From Hemileia vastatrix (Eukaryota > Basidiomycota > Pucciniomycetes > Pucciniales > Zaghouaniaceae): DNA of 64,000 nucleotides. Of this stretch, positions 30,643 to 43,210 are shown one piece after another; the first letter of the stretch is position 1; every line of letters starts with the position of its first letter. A model generated the notes under the pieces. The model did no database searches. It saw only the letters and a program-made list of their open reading frames with translations, and was not told the DNA's origin. A program made the translations under genes and the position numbers. The stretch covers positions 1 through 64,000 of the forward strand of contig JASXTE010000078.1 in the NCBI GenBank assembly GCA_030280995.1. The letters run 5' to 3'.

Positions 30643-33600
30643 TTAAGCACCTCCACCAGCAGAAGGATTAGAAGAGCCATTCGAGTCTCCGCCTCTCGAC
30701 CAGCTAATGGAAGAAGTAGCTGATTGCTGCCTCAAAGAATGCATTCCAATCCCGGGGGTCTGAGGTGTAAAACCTGGAGTTTGAGCTAGAGCTGCCACTC
30801 CAGCTGCAGAATCGTTGGCATGAATCGAAGTACCGCTTCCAAAGTAAGATTGATCTCCTCTTGATCCTTCGGTCCCTCCTGCTGAAATGGCTGTCATGAG
30901 GGAGAGGCAAGAAGAGGTCGGAAGTCAGCAAAAAGTTTCGGAAGTGTGGTTGATCATTCCATCGGTGAAAACTCACGTTCATCAGCATTGGCTTGATTCA
31001 ATTCGTCGACCAAGCTTTGAATCCAAGGATGTTCTCTCATTTCAGCAGCACTTGGACGTTCGTATGGATCAATGAGAAGACATTGTCGAATGAAATCAAT
31101 TCCACTATCACTGAGTTGACCCGGTTCTGGAAGTGGAGGATGTTGTTGAGCCATTCCGATGTGGAACATGATAGCCCATTCGTTATCCAATTGAGACCAA
31201 GGTCTTCTACCAGTAGCGAATTCCAAAACGACGCAACCTAAACTCCAGACGTCCATGGCTCCTCTTCTACCTCGATTCTCTCCTTTGATGACTTCTGGAG
31301 ACATGTACATTGGAGTTCCTTGAAGAGATTGCATGGCTCCAATCGGTTTCCCATCGGCTCCCATCATTCCACCACCTCCTCCGGCAGCTCCAGGACCTGG
31401 TCGTCGACTTCTTTGAACAGTTCGATGGTTCTTGGCTAGAACTTTGGCAGCTCCGAAATCTACGAATTTGATGACTCCCATGTGATCCAGAAGGATGTCT
31501 GTAGGAGAGAGAGTGAGAGAGGAAGAGAGTCGAATCGAGTTCAGAAAGGAAGAAGGCAATCGTTCGTACTTCGAGCTTGTAAAGCTACTCACTGTCAGGT
31601 TTGATATCTCTGTGAACCACGTCGCGAGAATGTAGATAGACCAGACCATCGAGCATCTGAAGAGTGTAGATCTGAATGACAGCTTCGTCCTCGATTCTTC
31701 CATGTTCTAGCAGTTGAGCCAAACTTCCACCTTGACAATACTCTTCAAAAATGTAGACTTTATCTCTGTGAACTTCGATTCCATAGTATTCTACGATGTT
31801 TGGATGACTTAGCATTTCCATGACGTTCATCTCGTCTTTGATCTGTTTGTAAAGACCTGGAGAAGAAGAGATATCCTGGAATCGAATTTCCTTGACAGCC
31901 ATGAGACCTCCAGAGTCGAGATTGACAGCGAGGTAGACAGTTCCAAAAGTTCCACCACCGATGAATCTACCTTGCTGCCATCTGATCTGGATCCTAGAAG
32001 AAGAAGAAGCCAAGAATTGAAGGCTTCGATCCTCTGCTCTCGTATCGTCCAAGACTCTTCCAATCAATCGTTGTTCAGCTTCGATGGATTGACGAGCAGC
32101 ATCCCATTCCATTACCTTCTGAACCCATCTCTCTTCGGTGGCTCTCATTCCAGAATCGGCTCTACCAAGCATCGGAGGAGCTCCTACTCCTCCCATTCCA
32201 GCGACCATCTTTGCAGCTAGAACCTTTCTCTCGGCATCTTCGATGGCAGGATTGGCATTGGCAGCAGCAGCGTCTTCGATAGCTTGCTGTTTCTTCTCTG
32301 CTCTCTCTTGTTCGAGTTTTGCAGTGGCGACACTACTCCTAGCTCCCATGATGTCAAAGTGAGAAATGAGAAGAGCCATGCAAGAAGCTACCTTGGTCCT
32401 GAGAAGTCTGAAGTCATCTTCGTCCAACTGAAAGATGTTTTCGGCTCTAGTGATGTTCATTGCATTTTCGAGAGCAGCTACAGCCCACTTGAAAGTCTTA
32501 CGATCTGTGGGCACGCAATCATCACAGATGAAAGCCACCCAATCGATAGCTAGACGAGCCAAAGCCAGAGTCATTTGACCTCTGAGACGAGCCGATTCGA
32601 TAAAGGGAAGAGAACGGAAAGCCTGTTCAGCTGTCATTGAGAAGCAGTTCTGAATCAACTCGTCGCAGTCTCCTCCGGTTCCACCTCTCCATTTGACGTC
32701 TCCGTTCGAAGCTTGTTCTCGAGCTTGGTTGGCTCTGGCAGCTGCTGCATTGGCAGATCGACTGCTTCCGTTAGCGACTCGACCTCTCATGTTTCGTCTG
32801 ATCTTTGGAACAGCTCGGATGATAGTGTCAGAGAGCATGTAGACGCTCTTGTTGACCAGCTTGAGTTCTCTTTGAACGACGCTCATGTGAGCCATCTGTT
32901 CGCTGATCGTCTCCAGAGGGAAGCTGTTCTGCTCCTGTTCGGCTGCGAGAGCTGCAGCTGCTGCTTCTGCTGCTGCTCTCGCGGCCGCCGCTGCTTTCCC
33001 TTTCTTGGAGTTGCTAGCAGTGACGTTGGATCCGACTTCGGATTGAGGTTTCTCGGCCGCAGCCTTTGCTTGCTTGGCTACCTCTGCAGCGCGAGCAAAG
33101 ACAGAGAAGAAGTGTTCCTTGCAGAGTTGAAGCCTTTCCTTTGGACCGTCTGCTACCAATCGTAGCCTTCGTTCCTTGAGATCGAGATCCACTCGAGGCA
33201 TGGAATAAGTCATGACTCTTCCCGTCCAGAAGAAGGCGTCTCTTGGAGTGAGAAGAAGGAGGTAATGAGGAGCTTCCACTTCGGTTGCGGAAGAAGAGGC
33301 TGGTTGGGTCTTGGGTTGAGATTCTTCCTTGTCTCTATCGGATGGAGCGATTGGACCACCAGCTGCCATTTCTTCGACTGTAGCACCACCAGCAGTTCCA
33401 GCCGTTGCAGCAGCGGCCTCGGCAGCAGTCACAGGGTCGTCTCCAGCCATTCTATCTCTTCGAAGACAGGTGCAGAGCAAGTCTTGGATCATCTCTGGCT
33501 TGTCGTGAAGAGTAGGCTCAGCGATGAGATAGATACCTTCCTCCTCGAAAGATTCAGTGTAGACCAAAAAGTAATCTGCATTGATGAGAGTGTGCATGAA

Positions 33601-36600
33601 CTCGTTGAGATCCATGGTTCCTTGATTGACCGAGGGCGAAGGAGCTTGTTGAGCAGAAGGATTCGTCTCGTCGGTTTGAGCTTCTCCAGAAGCCGAGGCT
33701 GTCCCATCTCCTTCACCTTCGTGTTGCTCTGGAGAAGACCTCAACGAAGCCAAATCGTATTCTGCAGCATTGTCCAAACGAGATCGAATGTCTCTAGCGA
33801 AACCTAGAAGCTTACGAGATCGAATTCGGACATTGTCGAAGACTGCATGAATCCACTTGGCTTTGTCGTCGAGACTCATCTTGACCTTTCCTTTCGTCAA
33901 TCCACCTGCGACTGATGGACCTCTCCCACCACCAGCGTCCGCTCCAGGAGCTCCAGTGACTCCTCCTCTTGCTGGAGTCAAGCCTACTCCTGGTCCAGTG
34001 GAAGAAAGAGTACTTCCACGAGTGGTGCTAGGAGCCGAAAGTTCTCTTCCGAAGTAGGTGACGATTACGCTCGAAAAGCTGGAAAAAGAGAAAGGAAAGA
34101 AGTCAAATGAAAGATAGGTCAGCAATGGGGAATTAGAATGGAAGAGAGCTAGATCTCCCACACGTCTCAAGAAATACGAAACGCACCTTGTTGACGATCT
34201 TGGTGACACTTCTAGCCACGATCACATCTCCTCCTTCGATGACCTCGACAGCAGTACTCAAGAAGAGCCACTCAGGTTCCAGAATTTCAGTTTCCTTAAA
34301 GAAGACGCCTCCCTTGAGTCTAAAGTTGAGCAATCTGAAGAAGAATCTAAGAGCATCTCTAAGAACAGCATCATAACCTTCTCCAATACAAGGAGGTAAT
34401 TCCCAACCATTAGTAGGATCGGGAACCATTGTACTCGAGTATTGAAGTTTGATTCTACAAGCCAAAGCCAATGCAGCTCTAAGATCATCAGTCAAAGAAT
34501 CCACGATAAGTACCGAAGGTTCCTTTAATTTCCCAGCATAATCCAATCTCAATTTCAAAGCTCCTTCCATCAATCTAGTTGGGAAATTGACCAATTGTAC
34601 CAATTCAGGTTCGAAAGAAGGTAAGGCCATTGAAGAGAAAGCTTGATGATGAGATAGAATCGTAGCTTTTGCTTTCTGAATTAAATGATTCAAAGCTGAA
34701 AGTGTACGTTTTTCAAAAGTAGATTGAAGTGAATCTTCTTTAAGAATACGTTCTACAAAAGTGCTCTCTTCAGCTTCTCCTTGTTTTTGATTTTGGTTTT
34801 GATCTTGAGGTTGAGATTGATCTGTAGGATTAGGATTCGATTTCTTCTTCTCATGACCTGCGATTTCTAGAGTTTCACTTCCAGTCCATTTCTGAAGTAC
34901 CTCGATTTGAAGTCTAAGAGCACAAGTGACATTATACCAACTATAGAGAGCGGCTAGCTTGGCTTGAAGAGCAGGATCTCCCCATTCAGGAACTACATCT
35001 AGAATCTTCCTAGTAGAAGGAAATTGTTCTTCTGCAGAATCCACTCTCGCCAGCAGATCTCCCACTAGATCCATGACTCTTTGCTTTTCAGCAAGAGTTC
35101 TGGTAGCTCTTCTAGCATGAGCCAGTCTAGCAGTGGAAGAAGAAATCGGACCTTGAAGTTCTTGTTCGTCCAACTCAGCTTCTTCTTCTTCTGCTTCTTC
35201 CAACTCCTCTTCCGGATAGACGACAGTTCCTTCCAATCTTGATTCGATCCTCAACCTTCGTCTTTCAGCTAGAGCTTCCTTCCTCTTTTTTCTCTCTTGC
35301 TCCTCTTCATTCCTTTCCTCTTCACCTCTGCATCTCTTGATGGCAGCTATCACTTGCTTTACCATTGTAGGCCAGCCTTCGCTGAGTCTCTTCTCCTCCA
35401 GATCCACAGCTCCTTTCCCATTGCCTCTACCTCTGAGACTCGCTCGAATGTCCAGCCATCTCCTGTACATGAGAGCTTCTCTGGTTTGAACAGGAGCATC
35501 TACTGAAGTGATTCTCTTGGTTTCTGATCGAAGGACTTCTGAATTGAGAACCGATTCCAACATCGTTTGCCATTCCAGTCTATGACGAGGTTGAGGATCA
35601 GGAGTAGAAGAGGATCCATCGAAAGGTCCACCAAGACCAAGAGGAGGAGAGCCTTCTAGAGGAGTGTGAAGACCTGAAACACCAAACCTAGGACCCGGGG
35701 GGTAACAGCTCCTCCTCCTCTCAGAGGTCCAAGAAGAGGCGGAGAGTCCATGTCTGTACTCGGACCTTTCCATTTGGGATGCCATGGAGCTCTCTTCGGC
35801 CTCGTAGTTGAAGAAGAAGCAGAAGGCGGAGGAGGAGCTAGATCTGCACCCAGAGAATCTTGACGAGAAGGAACTGGAGTTTCCAAGAAGTTGACGGCTC
35901 TGGTGCTGGTATTGTTGGTTGCAGTGTGTGAATTAGAAGATGGGTTTTGAAGAATTGATGAAGAGGGAGGATTTGGAGAAGTTGGAGAAGTGGTGCCGGT
36001 TTCTTGATTTTCGACAGAGCTCGAGAGATCTCTTAGAGCACCTTCTCCTACGAGTGAAGGGGAAGAAGAGGATCGATTGGTAGAATAACCACCATTTAGA
36101 TAATCTTGTTCATCTCCTCCATCCCTAGCTATCTCTTCTCTTTGATCCCTTTCAGCATCATCTCCCGTCATCTTTCCAGTTCGAGGAGACCAAGGTGCCA
36201 GTCCATCCTCTTCTTCACTACTTGCACTGTCTGGACGTTCCTCGTCACTATCACTTTCGTCTGCCCAACCTCTTTCCATTCTACCAGTTTCCACCTCGTC
36301 AGTCCTCGGAGGTAGAACCGAGTGACCCCACCTAGATCGTGAAGAGGAGGAAGAGGCAGAAGAGGGACCAGTGATTGGAGCTGATTGATGGAAAGCTGTC
36401 TCGTCTTCTTCTTCGTCTGAATCGATGATGTTGAACATATCCTCTTGAAGATAAGCCTTTTCATTCCTTCTTCTATCCAGATCTACCTGTCTTTGAACTG
36501 CACTGGCTGCTCTGGTTGTGGATGAGGTGGATGAATCTACACCATCTTCCAATAGAGGAGCACCAAAGGATTGAGTCCTTGCCTTTCCAGAAATGTGTCT

Positions 36601-36924
36601 GAGAGAAGAAGAAGATCTTGGGATTGCTTTTGGTCTGATCCTTGTGCCAACTCCAGCAGCCGGTCTCGAGATTGAACCCGATGGGTTGCGATTTGAATTG
36701 GAAGTTGGATTGGAATTGGAAGTCTTGAAGTCTTGAGTGGAAGTGGGAGGTTGAGAATCGATTGCTATTCGTTGGTGTTCTTGTTCTTGATGTGGATCAT
36801 TCTGATCTTCTTGTCCTTCTTCTTCTTCTCCGATGACTGAATCTTGAAGAGAAGGTTGTTTCTGATGTTGCTGCAGATCTATCTGATCTTGATTCTCATT
36901 CTGCTGCGTCGAGTCTTGATCCAT
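30643..36924 (-). CDS. SSK2: SSK2/Wis4-type MAP kinase kinase kinase (HOG stress pathway), one frameshift as sequenced
   Basis: Four exons: 36924-34164, 34078-31593, 31498-30977 and 30890-30643; about 2005 residues if one base is restored. The N-terminus is disordered and Ser/Gln/Asp-rich. The middle holds the Ssk2-type regulatory region (RHRLEWQTMLESVLNSEVLRSETKR onwards). The kinase domain is at about 1618-1908: GRFIGGGTFGTVYLAVN, AVKEIRF, VVHRDIKPDN, VDFGAAKV and GTPMYMSPEVIKG. A Gly/Met-rich insert lies between DFG and the TP motif. In this pathway the response regulator Ssk1 activates Ssk2, which phosphorylates the MAPKK Pbs2. At 35698-35703 the coding strand has six C where seven restore the frame. 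Exon 1's donor is at 34163, chosen to join LET to FSSVIVTYFGREL. Confidence 0.9.
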
Positions 36925-37315
36925 TTCTCTATCTGCTTTGTTGTGTGTTGTGTAATGAAGTGAATAACTGGATATCTAGAATTGTAGATGTTGGATGAGA
37001 CAGAGGAAGTGGTTCTCGAATGAGAGACGTGGATGAGATGGAGGTCAAGATGAAGATTGAGAAGTCGAGAAGCCGCTTCGTCTCAAATCAGCTCTTCATC
37101 TTAGAAAAAGTTCAGACATGTTGGCATTCGGAATTGAGGTTGGATTACAAATACAGATGGAAAGAAGCGAAAATAAATAGACAACATCAAAAGAAACATT
37201 GATAGACAGAATCCCCCTTTCTACTCCATTCTTTGAACCTGACTAGCATTCCCAACGAGCTCTGTAAAGTCCGATTCTCTTTCTCTCTTTCGATTGTTTT
37301 GATTTTGATTGTTGT
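36925..37315. other. Intergenic between SSK2 and MPE1
   Basis: About 390 bp carrying the SSK2 promoter and the MPE1 3' flank, both read leftwards. No further gene is visible. Confidence 0.5.
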
Positions 37316-40165
37316 TCATGTTGTTGTTGTTATTGTTGAAATCATGTTGTTGTTCAACATTCCCATTCCCATCCCATTCATTCCATTCATCATTCCATTT
37401 TGACCCATCATTCCATTCTGTTGAAACATGTTGCCAAAATTACCACCTCCTTGTTGGAATTGATTCATACCGAAACCTCCCATCATGTTCATATTATTCA
37501 TTCCATAACCCATACCACCAAAACCGTTGTTCATCATTCCCATATTCATTCCATTCATTCCGTTCATCATGTTCATATTCATCCCATTCATCATTCCACC
37601 ACCATTCATCATTCTCATCATTTGTTGTTGTTGAGCTACTTGCTGTTGTTGTTGAAGCATTAGACTTTCTCTTTGTTCTCGATTGATCCTCTCTTCTTCT
37701 TCTAGTCTCTCTCTTTCTACTTTTCTAATCTCTTCGGCTTTCTTTTGTAAGTCGTTGGCAATCCAATCTTGACACCATTTCAATTGAGCTAGTAATTGTT
37801 CTCTCATTTCCTTTCTTCCTTTTTCTTTGGCCTCCTCTTCTTCTCTTGCCTTTTTCCTCTCTTCAGAGTCCACTTCCTTTTCTTCTGAAGACTTGTCTCC
37901 CTTGGATCCTGGCTTTTCATCTTGAGGACTTTTCGTAGTATTGGAATCTGACTTTGATTTGCCAGAGATCGAAGGATCGGATAACATAGCTAGAAGAGAT
38001 TTGACCATTGCTAGCGTAGGCTTTGGAATTGCAGCAGAGATTTTGGCTGCTTGATCTACTTGAGGTTCTGGAGACGACTCTTTACCTTTCTTTTCTCCAG
38101 TTGCTTCTTCAACTTCATCTTCTTCCTTCTTCTCTTCTCCTTCTTGTTTCTGCTCTTCTTTTTTCTCTCCATCTTGATCTTTCTTTTCTTCTTCCTCTTT
38201 CTCCTCTGCGATTCCTTCCAAGGTTTCCATCGCCTTTTCGGAAGCTCCAACTTTCTCCTCTACGTAATTCTCTACCTTCTTCCTCAATTCCTCTTCCTTT
38301 TTCAATTTACCCAGATCAGGGACTCTCGTGTCGCATTCTGGACAGCGGAATTCATGTTCGATGAGATGAGTTTGAATGCATTCTTCGCAAGCTTGGAAAG
38401 AACAGCAAGGAGTCGAGACTGCAGATCTCATTAGTAGAGAGCAAATCGGACACGATAGAGTCGGATCCGTAGGAGCTAGAGAGAAGATTGAGGATCTAGT
38501 AAGCGGTCGATTCCTTTGGCGTGTCCTTTCCCAAGTGGCACTGAAAAGAACAAAATGAATCGAGAGAGAAAGTGTGGTCAGAATTCGAGTCCAGTCAAAA
38601 AAGGCATACATTCTTCGATCCTGCATCAACTCACCTATCAGGCCCAGCTCTGACGTATTCTCCATCTGGAGTAATCATGATACCTTCTGGTAAATCCTTC
38701 AACGTCTGACCATCTGGTCCTTTTGGTGCTTCTACAGTTTGAAGCATACTTTTCGGAATACCAGTCGTTCTCTCTTCAGCCTAGGTTTATCATCCCATTC
38801 CTTCATTTCATTCGTAGGACAATCTTGAATGTAATGACCTTTGGTTCCACATCTGAAACAAACGTAACCTGGAGGAACAGGCCTATCTGGTTCGAAAGAA
38901 TTCGCTTGAGCTCTAGAGGTTGAATCTGATCTTCCACCAAATCCTGAACCTGACATTCCCCCTCGACCTCTCGTCGAGCCACCTCTGAATCCTCCTCGAC
39001 CTCGATAGGTAGCGCTGAAAAAGTTTGGGAAAGAAGATTGAAAGAGTTGGAGGAGATCGAAGTCAATTGCGAGCGCATGAAAAGATCGAAAGACTGGCTG
39101 ACTCGAAAGATGAAAGACTCACTTTGCCATCCTCTCTTGAGTCTTTTCCCACTGTTCACTACTAGCTGCAAACATGGCAGCGATACCAGCTTGTTCTTCA
39201 TCATTGGCCAAAGATCCTTCAATAGGATTATAGACAGGCTTTGAGATTCAAAATTGAAGAAGAAGAAAGCAGCGAGTCAGTAATCGAGGAGTTGAAGGAA
39301 TCACTCTTGCCATCAAGAATACTCACAGCTTCCTCCTGTTTCTCGCCTTCGTTTCCAGCTGAATCTTTGCCATCGAATCTCATGCTCATCATTCCACCTC
39401 TTCTGGAGGCACCACTTCCACTTTGACCAGGAGCACTCGATGGTCCAGCTCCTCCCTTCATTGCTTGAGCTTCCGTTCTACCAGCATTTGGAGCTCCTCC
39501 AGTTTCCACGTCCGCTACGTATTGAGCTGCATTACCTCTACCTGGTTGAGAAGGTGGTAGACGACGAATGACTACCGAAGAGGATCGAGGGAGCAAGTAG
39601 TTGTCTGATTTGAATTCTGGATTGGAGAATGAGAGGAGAGGACAGAAAGAGGTTAGCAATAGCGTTGGGAACTGCAGTAAGGGGTGAATTAGATCTTCAT
39701 AGCATAGATTCGAATCTGGATCTCTAGCTTCGGATTGAAGATAGGCTCTGAAGCTTGGGGAAGCTCGATGGATCCAATCTTCAGATCAGAAAGCTGAGCA
39801 TTCCTTCTTTGCTTCCTCTCCTCGAAGGATCTTTCATGATGATCCTTCAGACTGATTAACAGACACAAATCGACCCCAATCTCTTTAGCTGCTAGCTCGA
39901 TCATAGCCGCGAACAGTGCTGCAGCCTTGCCATCTCGATTTCTACCATCCTGAGCTTCAACCCTTCGATCCAACTCACCTTCACCTCCAGCCTCCTTCGT
40001 GGCATATACACCGATATCGAAATCATGACCTTTTCCCATCTTGTTCTGTAGAATGACTTCTCGTTTGAGATCCCATAGCGAGATTCCGGTTCCATCGAAG
40101 GTGATTTTGGATTGAGCATCCTTTCTGGAAGATGAGAATCTGTAGTAGATCGCTGCAGATGACAT
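37316..40165 (-). CDS. MPE1: MPE1/RBBP6 subunit of the cleavage and polyadenylation factor, one frameshift as sequenced
   Basis: Five exons: 40165-39979, 39616-39327, 39238-39123, 39014-38635 and 38540-37316; about 732 residues. Domains in order: N-terminal DWNN ubiquitin-like fold (AAIYYRFSSSRKDAQSKITF.., then SDNYLLPRSSSVVIRRLP); RG-rich segment; zinc knuckle CFRCGTKGHYIQDC; RING/U-box-like CPIC..C..C..C..C..CPEC (about residues 345-395); a long Glu/Lys region; and a Met/Asn/Gly-rich tail (about residues 620-725). The factor couples pre-mRNA 3' cleavage and polyadenylation. Intron 1 is 362 nt, much longer than usual here, and its first 96 codons are open in frame with exon 1. In exon 4, after PRLKR at about 38780, the frame must shift by one base to reach TTGIPKSML. 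Confidence 0.88.
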
Positions 40166-40641
40166 CTTGCTTACTGATCAACCCTTTGTTGGATGAGGAT
40201 GAGATCAATTGCAGTCAGAATGTGGATCGCTTGTGGGAGATGAGAGTGACTTAGTTGAGTAGAGGTTGAGATTTCGTTGATAGAGTCGAAGGTTGAGAAG
40301 TAGTTCAGCAGCCAAAACGCTCTTTAAGAGCTTTCTTTTTTCGCTCGCCTAGGAAAGCCAGCTAAGCCAGTGTGCAGCAATCTGAGATAGATTTCAGGGC
40401 TTGCCAAAGATAGCAAGCTCTGCAGATCGGGGGCAGAAAGATTGATTCACTCAAGAAAAGATCAAAGTGCCGCTCACTCAAGCTACTCAAAGACAGAATA
40501 CTATGATGAGATGGTTCAAGTGATTTACAAAGTTTGGAGAGTTGTTAAAGAGTCGTCTCGAAATGAAATATCGCCAAATAGACCCAACCTCTATTAGAAG
40601 GGCTACCTCGTAAAAACATCTTGCTGGAAATTGGAAGTCTT
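40166..40641. other. Intergenic, MPE1 promoter side
   Basis: About 475 bp between MPE1 and the small Cys-rich gene. A short perfect hairpin, GCTCTT-T-AAGAGC, lies at about 40319-40331. No gene is seen. Confidence 0.45.
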
Positions 40642-40897
40642 TTAACGAGGGCAGACGCATTTATCTTCTTCCGGAACTGAACTCATGACAGAGTCGATAT
40701 GTTTGCCACATCCTTTCCAAGTAGTCTTGTTGCATTTGTCACCTGAGAATGGGGAGGCAGAAAGAGAGAGCTCAGCGAAAAGGGAGTTGAGTCGTACGAC
40801 ATCGAAGAAGAGGATTTCTTGTTTTGCTCTCTTGTTTATGGTACTTACACTTGACAGCAAAGCATGAGTTGGTCAATTGGGATTCGATTGAGATCAT
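40642..40897 (-). CDS. Tiny conserved Cys-rich protein (49 aa)
   Basis: Two exons: 40897-40849 and 40742-40642. The product reads MISIESQLTNSCFAVKCDKC, then NKTTWKGCGKHIDSVMSSVP and EEDKCVCPR. The pattern CxxCxKTTWxGCGxHxDxVMxxVPxxxxCxC is that of a very small family widespread in fungi and some other eukaryotes. I know no function for it. The Cys/His spacing suggests a zinc site, which is an inference. The intron is in phase and the terminal codons agree. It is divergent from the mitochondrial repeat protein at 41226 (about 330 bp apart). Confidence 0.82.
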
Positions 40898-41225
40898 TTT
40901 GTTGAAGTTTGAATTTGTTGTTGTTGATGTTAGGAAGGCAAGAAGGTGAGCCTATTTGAATCTCGAGAGACCTTTCAAGGTCGGAGGCCGCCTCTCTTGC
41001 TCCTCGATTGGCACCTTTTTGGTCAAGCGGGCACTTGATTATGACTCTCAATCTTGATATCTATCATAACTTTGCCTCTAAAAATCGAATTGAAAAGTAG
41101 GAAATGTGAGAGCTGGTTTTGAGGAAGCGAACGCTGAACCGAACGCTTGCTCCACTCATCGATCATCTTGGATGTTACTACTTCTCTCATCTCTTGAACC
41201 TATAACAGCACATCAATACTCAGTC

Positions 41226-41671
41226 ATGTTTTCTCGTTCTCTAATCTCAAGCTCAAGGCAGCAGTTACCAGCTCGTTCTTCAAGAATCGCAGCCTTCAAC
41301 ATTCGTGCTTACTCTGTCAGTATCATTCCCATTGATTCTAAACAGGATTGGATTGGGTAACACTCCTCCATCTCTTCTAGACCTCAAAACTTCATCTCGT
41401 CTTTTCTCATGAACGCTCAATCATTCAATCACTGACCTCCTCCTCTCTCCTTCCATGCTCACAGACTCCATCCGAAGAATCAGTCAAGGGAGAGAAACAC
41501 AACAAGAGCAAAGACGATCTACAGAAGGAAACTGCCGCCAAAGCTCACGCAGAGAAGGCTGGCGAGAGAAAGGAAACCGGTTCAGAAGCCTCGGTCCATG
41601 GTGAAAAGCACAACAAGAGCCCAGAGGAATTGGCAAAGGAGACTGCTGCTCAGGCTCAACACAAGAAGTAG
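41226..41671 (+). CDS. Small mitochondrial hydrophilic repeat protein (LEA-like)
   Basis: Two exons: 41226-41315 and 41465-41671; 98 residues. The first exon encodes a classic presequence (MFSRSLISSSRQQLPARSSR, then IAAFNIRAYS), rich in Arg/Ser and without acids. The second exon is very hydrophilic and contains two copies of GEKHNKSxxxLxKETAAxA. Small hydrophilic Lys/Glu/Ala repeats of this kind occur in LEA/stress-induced fungal proteins of mitochondria. Stress protection is an inference; no catalytic motif is present. Confidence 0.75.
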
Positions 41672-42619
41672 AGTAGATGGTTTCGTTAAGACGGAGTGAT
41701 CGAGAGGGTGATCTGGTCTTCTTGGTGAGTTAGAACGTGTTCTTATTTCTCAGAATTGAGGACGAGATAGGATAGTTGAAGAGAACAGACATTTCAGAGT
41801 TCGAGAAGTAGAGCAAGTGGAGACCCTTCCAGTGCTGCTTTCTCTCCCATCCTTTGGATGCAATCGTGGGCCTGTCTCTCTGTGACATGCCCTTTCTACT
41901 TGTTCTCAGCTATAAAGTCTTTCCTTTGCTTCGTAGAGCGACGCATTGTCCACGAAATTTGGAAAATTCCGAACATGCCCGCATTCAGTCAGACCTCAGC
42001 TAACCTTCAACTTGCTCACCCTCCCTCTCACTTCTTTCACCTTTCTGTTTCCTTTTCTAATCCGTTACTACCATTCAGGTCTTCACGCTGAGAGACCTTT
42101 TTCCCTCCGTCTCGATCTGTTTCTTCCCAAAGAACGTTCTCTAATCATCTCAAACCTCGAATCAAATCTTTCTTAGTTTCTCTCTCCGTCAATATTAGTT
42201 ACATTCAAAGCAAAGCAATTCTATAATCTTTCAGATCAGAACTTGACTGTCTGACACATCAGCTGCATACTTTCAAGTCGTTGAGCTTCTTGATTATTCA
42301 ATGGCTCTGAATGAGCTGAAAAGGCGAAGCATATCAACTTCATCTTGATTCTTGAGCGATCGCCAGTCTCACAGAGGAATCAGTTCGAGAGCTTCATTAT
42401 GGAGAAATTGAAGATGGAAGAGTAGCCTGTGCATGAATTGGAGAGCTGGAGGTTTTGTGAAGAGATAGAGTGTGCCTTTCGAAGTTCTACCTGCTTCTGC
42501 GCCTGTTTTTGACATTTCGACACTTGAGATTGACTGATTCATTTGAGTTTGATCCAAGTTGGGGATTGAAGAGGGGCGAGAAGGAAGAGAGAGTAGAGAG
42601 ATAGACCCAAAACTCGAGA
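41672..42619. other. Gene-poor intergenic stretch
   Basis: About 950 bp downstream of the LEA-like gene. Open frames here lack motifs, splice support and consistent composition. I see no gene. Confidence 0.45.
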
Positions 42620-42870
42620 AACACCTCTATAAGCAATTCTCGAGCTCGAAATGAGATTATAAGCATACCAGCCAAAGCTATTGACAAGTGTTTTAGGCCT
42701 GTGTCCGACTCTGCTCTCTCCAAAGCCTTCCCGAATATATTTTGGCAGACATTTCAGCACTAACCAACTATGCTAAAAATATAGAGAGCACGAAGGAGAG
42801 CGTCAAGAGCTATGCAGAGGTCGAAAATGGAGAAGATCTCGTTTCAGTCTGTGTGATTTCGCACGCGAAT
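42620..42870 (+). pseudogene. Dispersed unknown element or small gene, copy 2
   Basis: The sequence matches the minus strand of 7640-8062 over about 250 bp. The shared frame reads ISNSRARNEIISI.., AKAIDKCFRPVSDSALSKAF and, after a change of frame, ESVKSYAEVENGEDLVSVC. Homology ends at about 42865. Upstream copy-1 residues including the start region are missing, so this copy looks truncated. Confidence 0.5.
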
Positions 42871-43210
42871 TCCACAACGCGGATCCAAAAGTGATTGAAG
42901 AGGTCGAACTGGACTTCTTGCTCTTCGATGCTCTGAACTCCAGAGAGAGGCTAGGGCTTAAAATGTACAAACGAAAGCTTGGACTGAAATAAAGAGGCAG
43001 AACGAGAGCTTTGCAGGGAGAGCGAACATCTGCTGTCGACGTTACTCTACTTCCGCTCTCTGAGAAAGAGAAGGATTGAGAAACGGGTTGCTTTTGAACG
43101 AAAAGAAAGAGAGAACAAGTACATGCGAACATCAGACAAATCAAAAAATATGGCATAAAGCGAAGTGTTGGAGAGTCTTTCTCTCAAATTCTCTAGGTAT
43201 GAAGAGCTGT

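Noticed and set aside
33265..33807. 180-residue plus-strand frame
   Set aside because: Antisense shadow of the SSK2 regulatory region; composition rich in Ser/Cys as expected for reverse reading of a coding exon.
37309..37686. Plus-strand His/Ser/Phe-rich frame
   Set aside because: Mirror of the Met/Asn/Gly repeats of MPE1.
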